Shown here in pieces: positions 29,343-36,867 of a stretch of DNA of 64,000 nucleotides. Location of the stretch: positions 62,001 to 126,000 of the forward strand of contig NZ_JAJIUJ010000103.1 of the NCBI RefSeq assembly GCF_020880415.1, read 5' to 3'. The notes under the pieces are model-generated. The model ran no database searches. It saw only the letters and a list, made by a program, of their open reading frames with translations, and was not told where the DNA came from. This DNA comes from Xanthomonas euvesicatoria pv. euvesicatoria (lineage in GTDB: Bacteria > Pseudomonadota > Gammaproteobacteria > Xanthomonadales > Xanthomonadaceae). The translations under genes were made by a program, and so were the position numbers. Within the stretch, counting starts at the first letter, position 1. Each line of letters starts with the position of its first letter.

Positions 29343-30748
29343 GCGGCTTTGCCTTCACCGCAGGCGGCGAACGCTTTCAGTTTGCCGATCTGAAGCAGCT
29401 GCTGGCCAAGGCCACGCCTGCGCGCTCCGGCGACCAGCTGGCCGGTCTTGCCGCCGACTCCGGTCTGCAGCGCGTGGCCGCACAGATGGCGCTGGCCGAT
29501 CTGCCGCTGCGGCACTTCCTCGACGAAGCAGTGGTGCCGTATGAAGCAGACGAAGTCACCCGGCTCATCATCGACCAGCACGATGCCGCTGCATTTGCCG
29601 CCGTGGCGCATCTCACCGTGGGCGGCTTTCGCGATTGGCTGCTGAGTGCGCAGGCCGACGAATCTGCATTGACCGCGTTGGCACCCGGCCTGACGCCGGA
29701 AATGGTGGCCGCGGTGTCCAAATTGATGCGGGTGCAGGACCTGATCCTGGTGGCGCAGAAAACGCGGGTCGTTACCCGCTTTCGGAACACGCTGGGGTTG
29801 CGCGGACGCCTGTCGACACGCCTGCAGCCCAACCACCCCACCGATGATGCCACCGGCATCGCCGCCAGCGTGCTCGACGGCTTGTTGTACGGCAACGGCG
29901 ATGCGGTAATCGGCATCAACCCGGCCAGCGACAGCCTGGCCGCAACCATGGCCCTGTTGCGCATGCTCGATGCGGTTATCAGTGGGTATCAGATTCCCAC
30001 GCAATCGTGCGTGCTTGCGCACATCACCACCACCATCGAAGCGATCGGCCGCGGCGTGCCGGTGGATCTGGTGTTTCAGTCCATCGCCGGCACCGAGACG
30101 GCCAATGCCAGCTTCGGCATCAACCTGGCCTTGCTGCAGGAAGGATATGAAGCGGGCCTGTCGTTGCGGCGCGGCAACGTCGGCGACAACGTGATGTACT
30201 TCGAAACCGGCCAGGGCAGCGCGTTGTCGGCCAATGCGCACCACGGCGTGGATCAGCAGACCTGCGAGGTGCGCGCCTATGCGGTAGCGCGCCACTACAA
30301 ACCGCTGCTGGTAAACACCGTGGTGGGCTTCATCGGGCCGGAATATCTCTACGACGGCAAGCAGATCGTCCGCGCCGGGCTGGAGGATCACTTCTGCGGC
30401 AAGTTGCTCGGCGTGCCGATGGGCTGCGACATCTGCTACACCAACCATGCCGAAGCCGATCAGGACGACATGGACGTGTTGCTCACCCTGCTCGGTACTG
30501 CCGGCATCAACTTCATCATGGGCATCCCCGGCTCGGACGATGTGATGCTGAACTACCAGACCACCTCGTTTCACGATGCGCTGTATGCGCGCCAGGCACT
30601 CGGCCTGCGCGCCGCACCCGAGTTCGAACGGTGGCTGGAGCAGCACGACATCCTGCGGCTGCGCGATGGCCGCTTCGAACTTGGCAGCGAGGTACCGGCG
30701 CCATTTCGGCGTGCATTGGCACAGGCCAGCGGTAGAGCGGCGCCATGA
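29339..30748 (+). CDS. eutB: Ethanolamine ammonia-lyase large subunit
   Basis: A 469-residue subunit of the adenosylcobalamin enzyme that splits ethanolamine into acetaldehyde and ammonia. Family motifs: [41 protein letters not shown] and [17 protein letters not shown]. It is full length and appears intact. The frame is open upstream inside eat, but ATG at 29339 is the family start and overlaps the permease stop by 4 bases. The small subunit gene eutC follows and overlaps it by 4 bases, but has a frameshift; without EutC the enzyme should not assemble. Confidence 0.93.
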   Translation: MSGFAFTAGGERFQFADLKQLLAKATPARSGDQLAGLAADSGLQRVAAQMALADLPLRHFLDEAVVPYEADEVTRLIIDQHDAAAFAAVAHLTVGGFRDWLLSAQADESALTALAPGLTPEMVAAVSKLMRVQDLILVAQKTRVVTRFRNTLGLRGRLSTRLQPNHPTDDATGIAASVLDGLLYGNGDAVIGINPASDSLAATMALLRMLDAVISGYQIPTQSCVLAHITTTIEAIGRGVPVDLVFQSIAGTETANASFGINLALLQEGYEAGLSLRRGNVGDNVMYFETGQGSALSANAHHGVDQQTCEVRAYAVARHYKPLLVNTVVGFIGPEYLYDGKQIVRAGLEDHFCGKLLGVPMGCDICYTNHAEADQDDMDVLLTLLGTAGINFIMGIPGSDDVMLNYQTTSFHDALYARQALGLRAAPEFERWLEQHDILRLRDGRFELGSEVPAPFRRALAQASGRAAP

Positions 30749-31559
30749 GCGCACCCTCCACACCGCCCTGCGATGCCTGGGCGCACCTGCGCCAACTGAC
30801 GCCCGCGCGCATTGCGCTGGCCGGGTGGGGACCAGCCTGCCTACGGACGCGCACCTGGAGTTCCAGCTGGCGCACGCGCAGGCACGCGATGCGGTGCATC
30901 TGGCCTTCGACCCGGCACCGCTGCAGGCCACGCTGGAGCAACGCGGGCGCAGCAGCATCCTGCTGCAGAGTGCTGCGGCCGATCGTCATCAGTATCTGCA
31001 ACGTCCCGATCTGGGACGGCGCCTGGCCGAAGATGCCGCCGCCCAGCTACGCGGCCTCACGGCCGTGCATGGCGGCGGACAGGATGTTGCGGTGGTCATC
31101 GCCGATGGGCTGTCTGCGCTGGCCGTGCATCGGCATGCGGCGCACATGCTCGACCAGATCGATGCACTGGCATCGCAGGAAGGCTGGTCACTCGCGCCGG
31201 CGGTGCTGGTGGCGCAAGGGCGCGTGGCGATCGGCGATGAGGTCGGCGAACTGCTCAACGCACGCGCCGTGATCGTGCTGATCGGCGAAAGGCCGGGCCT
31301 GAGCTCGCCCGACAGCCTGGGCCTGTATCTCACCTACACGCCTCGCGTCGGGCTCACCGATGCAGCGCGCAACTGCATTTCCAACATTCGCGCCGAAGGA
31401 TTGAGTTACGCCGAGGCGACCCACAAATTGGCGTATCTGCTGCGCGAGGCATTTCGCCGCAGACTCTCGGGCGTACAGTTGAAAGACGAAGCCGAACAAC
31501 CTGCGTCGCTGGCAGGGCCTGCCGACATCGCGCCGCGCACATTCTTGCTGCCGGACTGA
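30745..31559 (+). pseudogene. eutC: Ethanolamine ammonia-lyase small subunit, broken by a 1-base frameshift
   Basis: The ATG at 30745 overlaps the eutB stop and starts 25 residues of normal EutC ([16 protein letters not shown]). At 30817-30822 the frame shifts: the rest of EutC ([19 protein letters not shown] onward, through to FLLPD) continues in the next frame. One more G in the CTGGCCGGG stretch would restore GRVGTSLPT, so a single-base deletion explains it. The shifted sequence has no other stop codon until 31557-31559, so the event is recent or a base-calling error. The downstream frame is typical of the family ([26 protein letters not shown]). Confidence 0.85.
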
Positions 31560-31613
31560 ACTGCGCGGCGTGTGCTGACCAGGAGTCACACCGCGCAATT
31601 CGCAATCAATCCA

Positions 31614-31910
31614 TCACTTCAATGCCCCATCCTGCGTGTTGCTGGCGGCATAGGTGCTGGTCTGCAGTTCGTTGTCATGCGGATGACGTAAGGCGTTGCG
31701 TACATCATCGGGAAGCTTGTCGACATCCAGCATCACCTTTCCCGAGTGCACATCACGCACCACCGAGGCAGGCAGCACGAAGTCGCCGCCATTTTCGATA
31801 TTGATGACCAGTTCGTCCCCATCGTTGCGGATGTCGCGGACGGCACCGACGCCGACTTCGCCATCGCGTAGAAATACCATCTGGCCAATTTCGATCTGCT
31901 GCATGTTCAA
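31614..31910 (-). CDS. Small protein with PRC-barrel/DUF2171-like features
   Basis: A 98-residue cytosolic protein, MNMQQIEIGQMVFLRDGEVGVGAVRDI at the start, then NGGDFVLPASVVRDVHSG. The pattern of two short beta-rich segments with GxVG resembles PRC-barrel or DUF2171 proteins, but the match is loose. The C-terminal third is polar and unpredictable. A hairpin (TGCGCGGCGTGTG/CACACCGCGCA, 31561-31596) lies between its stop and eutC. No operon partner. Confidence 0.55.
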   Translation of the reverse strand: MNMQQIEIGQMVFLRDGEVGVGAVRDIRNDGDELVINIENGGDFVLPASVVRDVHSGKVMLDVDKLPDDVRNALRHPHDNELQTSTYAASNTQDGALK

Positions 31911-31997
31911 TCTCCTGGAATGGCGTCATCACGCAAGCGCGCTGTGCCGGTGGCAGATCATCGCGCTGCGGTGCGTTGGCGCGTGGTGAAGCGCGGA

Positions 31998-32879
31998 TCA
32001 CTGCGGCGTGGGTGCGTGCAGCAAGGCGCCGCTCGGCAGGCGGGCCGGCTGCCCGACAATACGCTCGAACTCGCTCACATCGTGCGAACAGAACACCTCC
32101 ACCTCACCTGCATGCTGTTGCCGTAGAGCGCGCAGGCGCTGCTGGTTACTCAAGCGCGCGGCGCGGTCCTTCTCCAGCATCCATTGATATGCGCGCAGCC
32201 CTGGCGTGCAGTAAGGCGCGTCCGGATCCATTTCGCGATGGAAGAAATATGCATCGCCTGCCAGCAGCAGCCATCGTGCCGGCGTGTGCACCGCAACCGC
32301 GGCATGACCCAGCGTGTGCCCGGGAAGCGGCACCATCAGCAGCTCTGGCGGTAATCCATGCAGGTCGCGCACGCACTCCAGCCCCATCCAGCGCTCGCCT
32401 GCTGCGCCGTCGTAGGTGCGCCACTGCCCGCGCGTAGACCACTGCTGCGGACGAAAGCGTTGGCGATCCATCCAGGTGCGCTGTGCCAGTGCGGCATCGC
32501 GTTCGCTCGTCATCAGGTGCACGCGCGCATGCGGAAAGTCGTCCAGCCCGCCGGCGTGGTCGAAGTCCAAATGGGTCAGCACGATGTGCCGCACATCGCG
32601 CGGGTCCAGCCCCAGCCGTTGTATCTGCCGGATTGCGGTCATCTCCTCGCGCAAGTCCGGCTTGACCAGGGCCAGAAAAAACCGACTCAGGCGCGCACGT
32701 GGCTCGGCCACATCGCGCAGGCCGAAACCGGTATCGATCAGTACCAACCCGGCGCTGGTTTCCACCAACAAGCAATGGCAACACAGATGGCCGCGATCCA
32801 GGACGCCTGGCGTACGTCCGTCCATGAGATGGCCGCCCAGCGGACAGGTGGAGATGCAGTTGAGGTGATGCACGCGCAT
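31998..32879 (-). CDS. Metallo-beta-lactamase fold hydrolase
   Basis: A 293-residue MBL-fold protein. The dinuclear metal motif LTHLDFDHAGGL (HxDxDH), a later GHTLGHAAVAV His, LLAGDAYFF (bridging Asp) and a final CSHD give a complete metal site. AHL lactonases (AttM/AiiA) share this HxDxDHAGGL signature, so quorum-quenching or a related lactonase is possible, but substrate residues cannot be judged. The start at 32879 (MRVHHLN) gives a family-like N-terminus; the frame is open upstream into the next gene. Confidence 0.8.
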   Translation of the reverse strand: MRVHHLNCISTCPLGGHLMDGRTPGVLDRGHLCCHCLLVETSAGLVLIDTGFGLRDVAEPRARLSRFFLALVKPDLREEMTAIRQIQRLGLDPRDVRHIVLTHLDFDHAGGLDDFPHARVHLMTSERDAALAQRTWMDRQRFRPQQWSTRGQWRTYDGAAGERWMGLECVRDLHGLPPELLMVPLPGHTLGHAAVAVHTPARWLLLAGDAYFFHREMDPDAPYCTPGLRAYQWMLEKDRAARLSNQQRLRALRQQHAGEVEVFCSHDVSEFERIVGQPARLPSGALLHAPTPQ

Positions 32880-32998
32880 CGGCACGCTCCGCTTGGCGGG
32901 CCAGCGTGGCAATGCGGCCGTCGCACAGCGGTGAGCGGAGCAAATCGCGCAACCAGCGCGCACACGCCACCTTGACGGTGGCGCGTGCGCGCCAGATT

Positions 32999-33487
32999 TC
33001 AGCGCAACGGAACGTCCGCCACCTTGTCCTGATAATCCTTCTTCGGGTCGACGCCCAACAACACCTTGATCCCTGCCAGCAGGCTCGACTCGTTGAGCCA
33101 GATCTGCGCATGGTCGGCGTCCAGGCGCAGCAGCGCCAAGTTCGGATCGGTCTTGCCGCCTTCGTACCACGCAGCGACATATGGATTCCACAACCGGTCG
33201 ACCATGGCCGGGTCGGTGTCTTCGCGCAGCGAGCCGCTGATGCTGGCGAACAAATCGTGGCCCTTGCTGCTGAAGGCGCCGATGACGCGGCGGCCCTGCC
33301 CCAGCATGGCGATCAGCGCGTTGTCCTTGGATGTAAAGAACCAGATCGGTCCACCGCTATCGCCTTCGATCTGTGCGGTCATCGGACGCGCATGACCGTC
33401 TTCGACACCATCCAGGCCCAGCATCACGGTGCGATCTGATTTGAGCGCCTTCCAGAATTTTTCCTGCAACTCTTTGGTGTCTGCCAT
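32999..33487 (-). CDS. Pyridoxamine 5'-phosphate oxidase-like general stress protein
   Basis: A 162-residue split-barrel flavin-binding protein of the general stress protein 26 (COG3871) type. Visible features: ELQEKFWKALKSDRTVMLGLDG at the start, HARPMTAQ, IWFFTSKD, and VWL-type final strand ending VADVPLR. It probably binds FMN or FAD. The ATG at 33487 is the simplest start; one five codons upstream (MSGIE) is possible. After its stop a 14-bp stem (32959-32992) may act as a terminator, though it lacks a T run. Confidence 0.8.
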   Translation of the reverse strand: MADTKELQEKFWKALKSDRTVMLGLDGVEDGHARPMTAQIEGDSGGPIWFFTSKDNALIAMLGQGRRVIGAFSSKGHDLFASISGSLREDTDPAMVDRLWNPYVAAWYEGGKTDPNLALLRLDADHAQIWLNESSLLAGIKVLLGVDPKKDYQDKVADVPLR

Positions 33488-33666
33488 TTCGATTCCTGAC
33501 ATGCGCGTGGTACGCGGGTGAGCCAGTCTGGAACTCGCTCTGGCCACAGCATGTGACGATGCGCACTCTCGTCTACACATTGCGACAACGCAATTCTGCT
33601 TGGGCACCAATACCAACATACCAACATCGTCACCAGCGCGCGCCTTGGCAGAGGATGGTGGCAAAC

Positions 33667-33728
33667 TTCGCACACGCACCCTTGCATTCGCAAAAAAAAA
33701 AATCAAATAAGCGGATCACGGTTATGAT
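33667..33728 (+). promoter_or_regulatory. Perfect PIP box and -10 element (HrpX-type promoter)
   Basis: TTCGC at 33667-33671 and TTCGC at 33687-33691 are separated by exactly 15 bases. TATGAT at 33723-33728 follows after 31 bases. This matches the published PIP consensus TTCGB-N15-TTCGB with YANNNT 30-32 bases downstream, bound by HrpX. It points to the gene at 33920, about 190 bases downstream. A 12-A run (CAAAAAAAAAAAT) lies just after the box. Confidence 0.85.
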
Positions 33729-33919
33729 GGGAACGCATTCTAATGCATCGCATCTGCACGCGAAAGAAAAAACAGTAGCGCCAATGGCAGGAGCGACGAA
33801 AATCATCCATAAACATGGGCACACGTTGCGATTTAATCTTAAATTGTCTATTTTATATGATTTAAGTTAATCCACTTGGATCGCCTAACTCCAAGCGAAA
33901 CATACAGGTCAAGATAATA

Positions 33920-34945
33920 ATGACATATATGCCGAAAATTACATTCCTGCGTGCTTCCTGCGCGGCCCTAGCCTTCCTGGCGATTACCGACGTGTCTGCA
34001 AGCACAAATTCGGTCAACCTCTCCGCCGGCACCATCGTGCAGCACGTTGTTCCGACTGCTCAGCGAGATGAGAGTGCTTCCTACTGGACCCTCGGACGGA
34101 TGCAAGCTGCTGTTTCCGCATCATTCGTGGATGCCAACCCGGTCGACGGCGACCCGCCAGAGTTGCAGAATTCGGCATTCGCCCGTGGGGAAAACCGTAG
34201 CGAAAAGTTGAAGTTGGTGACAAGATCGGTGCCAACGCCGAAGACGGATCCATCCGTGCCGGTTCCAGGATTCTCCCCCGCAGCCCACCTCGGCGTGGTC
34301 TTCTTTCGGGCGAACGGCATAAACCAGCGCTGCACTGGCAACGCGGTCGTCTCCGATTCCGGGAACGTCGTAGCCACCTCGGGGCGATGCGTCTCTGCCC
34401 TAGCAGGCAAGTTCGTGTCGGACTTGGTGTTCGTGCCAGCCTACAACGGTACCGCCCCCCATGGTGTTTGGCCTGCGACGACCATCACGGCCGATAACCG
34501 CTGGGTCTCAGAGCGAGCCGTGAACTACGATACAGCCTTCTTCCAGGTGCAAGCTCCCATGACAATGAAGCTCTCTGGCGCCACTTTGTCGAATACTGTA
34601 GGAGCGTCTGGCGTTCGCTTTGACGGTCAGGAGGACGACAACGAATATCGGGTAACTGGCTACAACACCGACCCTGGCGCCAATGGGAACACGCCTGTCA
34701 GCGTGACCAGCACAGCAGAGCCGAACCCATGGATGAACAAGGACTATGCCATTGAAGGCCTGGAGTGGGACGCACGCTCCGGTGTCAGCGGCTCACCGTG
34801 GGTTTCGACCGACGAGGATCCCGTGCAGGACGTCGAAGTCGGCATGACCTCATTTGCCTATAAGCAGTTCACCCATGCTTCGTTCGGTCCTCAGTGGACG
34901 TCAGCAATCCGTAACCTGTATCAGACCGCGGCAGCCTCCAACTAA
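33920..34945 (+). CDS. Secreted trypsin-fold serine protease homologue, catalytic His replaced by Arg
   Basis: A 341-residue protein with a Sec signal peptide (MPKITFLRASCAALAFLAITDVSAS; start at 33920 or at Met4, 33929). The protease domain spans about residues 120-335. Where V8/trypsin-like proteases have TAGHC, this has TSGRC, so the base His is Arg156. The candidate Asp204 (NYDTAFF) and Ser290 (SGVSGSPW) are present, as are the neighbouring Cys138 and Cys157. It resembles the chymotrypsin-like Pat-1/Chp type of plant-pathogen proteins only in general layout. The upstream PIP box predicts HrpX control. Base composition is lower in GC than its surroundings. Confidence 0.8.
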   Translation: MTYMPKITFLRASCAALAFLAITDVSASTNSVNLSAGTIVQHVVPTAQRDESASYWTLGRMQAAVSASFVDANPVDGDPPELQNSAFARGENRSEKLKLVTRSVPTPKTDPSVPVPGFSPAAHLGVVFFRANGINQRCTGNAVVSDSGNVVATSGRCVSALAGKFVSDLVFVPAYNGTAPHGVWPATTITADNRWVSERAVNYDTAFFQVQAPMTMKLSGATLSNTVGASGVRFDGQEDDNEYRVTGYNTDPGANGNTPVSVTSTAEPNPWMNKDYAIEGLEWDARSGVSGSPWVSTDEDPVQDVEVGMTSFAYKQFTHASFGPQWTSAIRNLYQTAAASN

Positions 34946-35011
34946 TTCAGATCGCTGCGATATATAATTTCTTACCTGATAGATAACCGTTTGCTATTCA
35001 CTGACACACAC

Positions 35012-35044
35012 AGCACGCTGCTCGAGTTAATCGAACAGCGTGTT
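35012..35044 (+). terminator. Hairpin between protease homologue and pectate lyase
   Basis: CACGCTG and CAGCGTG flank a palindromic TCGA...TCGA core. Only a weak T tract (GTGTTGCCT) follows. It would separate the two transcripts. Confidence 0.5.
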
Positions 35045-35108
35045 GCCTCTAGCCAAACTTATCTAGAGATTCTACATAAATTTTTCTCTTTGCAATAAAG
35101 GTCCGCAT

Positions 35109-35234
35109 TTGCATTTACATTTACCTGCTATCTCGCTGTTTTTTGCTATTTTTATCACACAGGCTAGTATCGCCAAGGCTGATACCGGGGGCTTTTCCTC
35201 TGCATCTGTATCTGGCGAACTGCCATTACAGTGA
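35109..35234 (+). other. Out-of-frame signal peptide of the pectate lyase
   Basis: In frame 3, a TTG at 35109, 7 bases after AAAGG, opens HLHLPAISLFFAIFITQA, then SIAKADTGGFSSASVSGELPLQ and a TGA at 35232. The hydrophobic core plus AKA|D look like a Sec signal with cleavage site. The last residues run into ITVTTLAEL of the lyase in frame 2. One extra C in the CTGCCATT stretch (35222-35225) would join them. No ATG exists in this frame after the stop at 35064, so the start itself is uncertain. Confidence 0.55.
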
Positions 35235-36247
35235 CAACACTTGCAGAGCTGCAAGCGGCACTCAACGTCAAAAATCACCATATCATCATCCGTGGAAAGA
35301 TCTATGGCGGACCAAAATTAACTACCCTGAATTTCTCCAGCACTATTTGGAACAACATAACAATCGAGGGTGCTGCAGGCGGTGGAGCAGCCTTGCAGAA
35401 TATCCAATTGAAATTTAGCGGTGAGAACCTGCCCGCCGGGATAAACATTCAGAATGTGGTTATCAGAAACATCTCATTCGCTGGCAATATCGGCGACTTG
35501 CAAGCCCTGCCCAACCAAGTCAAAGGAACTTCTAACAACACTGGTATCAACTACGTAGGCGTATCATTGCGGCGTATATCCAATGCTTGGATCGACCACT
35601 GCGATTTCTACGACATGAGCGATGACCTTTTATCAGTCGGCATGTCATCTGATTACGTCACACTGTCGTACAATCACTTTTACTTCAGCAACAGCTGGGT
35701 CAACATGAATCCGGATCCGGTATGGAACTGGGTCGACAAAAATTACCATGACCTCGCAAATGAGCGCTTAGCAATCCTTGTTGGTCACAACAAGAACGAT
35801 TCATATGTATATGGCGGCAATAAGCTGCACGTAACGCTGCACCACAACTGGTTTGGCCCCAATCTTGCCGGGCGCCCCTTGCTACGCGGCTGGGTTCATG
35901 CCTATAATAATTACTGTGACAATAGCACATCGCCCAATGGTGAGCGCACCGCTGCCGATGGTCGCCGCTATGAAAAGCAGCAGTACAACGCGTTGCAGGT
36001 AGGTAGCGGCAGTATTGTTTTTTCCGAATCAAACTACTTCTACAAAACCAACAATAGCAACCAGATTCGACTGGAATCAGACGGTGACATGTACAATTTT
36101 TACGAAAAAGAAAATTTCTATGACGCAGTAACGGGCAATTCGGCGAGCGGCTTAACCTTCAATAATGCACAAGTTAAATACAGCTACGTGCCTGATGATG
36201 CGGCAAGAGTCCCCGGCATCGTTCGGTCCACTGCGGGGCCGCACTAA
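35231..36247 (+). CDS. Pectate lyase (polysaccharide lyase family 1), signal peptide out of frame
   Basis: A 338-residue PL1 enzyme domain that would cleave polygalacturonate by beta-elimination. Signatures: NAWIDHCDFYDMSDDLL (calcium-site Asp residues), and GRPLLRGWVHAYNNYC (catalytic Arg region). The GTG at 35231 is the first start in this frame, but the mature enzyme begins just upstream (ITVTTLAEL), and the signal peptide lies in another frame, so the protein as read would stay in the cytoplasm. The domain is otherwise complete. GC is clearly below that of the flanking genes, suggesting transfer. No PIP box was found upstream. Confidence 0.8.
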   Translation: MTTLAELQAALNVKNHHIIIRGKIYGGPKLTTLNFSSTIWNNITIEGAAGGGAALQNIQLKFSGENLPAGINIQNVVIRNISFAGNIGDLQALPNQVKGTSNNTGINYVGVSLRRISNAWIDHCDFYDMSDDLLSVGMSSDYVTLSYNHFYFSNSWVNMNPDPVWNWVDKNYHDLANERLAILVGHNKNDSYVYGGNKLHVTLHHNWFGPNLAGRPLLRGWVHAYNNYCDNSTSPNGERTAADGRRYEKQQYNALQVGSGSIVFSESNYFYKTNNSNQIRLESDGDMYNFYEKENFYDAVTGNSASGLTFNNAQVKYSYVPDDAARVPGIVRSTAGPH

Positions 36248-36664
36248 ACACGATTTCTCCAGCATCCACCGCGCACCAGAAAGAGGCGCCTAAAGAATGT
36301 TTGAGAAACCCCATATTCAAGGCCAGGGTAGTCTTAACAACTCACCGCCCCCTCAATCTTGCTTCTTGTATGTCAGTGACTGGCAAAAATCTGACCAGGG
36401 TGCGATTTCTGCAACGTTCTGGCTGTTTTGGCTGCGGCCAGGCAGCATTGCCACCGGGCCGGCAGCAATTGCCGGCGCACCATCCACAGGTTCGCTAGCT
36501 GTGATCCGGCGTGACCGAAAAACATGTAGGTCGGCCTACATCACGAATATTTCAACAACAGCTCGTCCAGCTCTCTTTGTCTATGCACGCGATCGATCGA
36601 CTGCACAGTTCGCCGCGGCGTGCATCTGCAGCACGCGGGAGCCCTGCAAAACACGTGTAATACG
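36248..36664. other. Spacer between pectate lyase and polygalacturonase promoter
   Basis: About 417 bases with no gene I can support. A short palindrome (GCCGGCAGCAATTGCCGGC) lies near 36459-36478. Two open frames near 36297-36683 have no family-like sequence. Composition rises from AT-rich at the left to GC-rich at the right. Confidence 0.5.
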
Positions 36665-36726
36665 TTCGGCGCTGCGGTGCTGAATTCGTGCTGGCGCCAT
36701 CGAACTTCGGCAGGGCTCGCCAAGCT
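36665..36726 (+). promoter_or_regulatory. PIP box and -10 element of the polygalacturonase gene
   Basis: TTCGG at 36665-36669 and TTCGT at 36685-36689 with 15 bases between. CAAGCT at 36721-36726 follows after 31 bases and fits YANNNT. This meets the HrpX consensus TTCGB-N15-TTCGB. The transcript would have a leader of about 130 bases before the ATG at 36868. Confidence 0.8.
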
Positions 36727-36867
36727 TGCATCTCGTTATCGCTGGTCGAAACAGCAACGCAGAGACCACGCATGTGCAGGGCACCGATGTTCGCAGCGCC
36801 GCATACAGGTGCATCTCGCTGCGCTCGTTGATCTGGCGCGCCTGCCGCATTAACCGGAGAAAGCACT

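Noticed and set aside
33553..33870. ORF spanning the PIP box
   Set aside because: It contains an A-rich run and has no recognisable sequence; the PIP and the downstream protease start explain the region better.
36297..36683. Open frames upstream of the polygalacturonase
   Set aside because: No conserved sequence, weak starts, and the region contains the PIP box.
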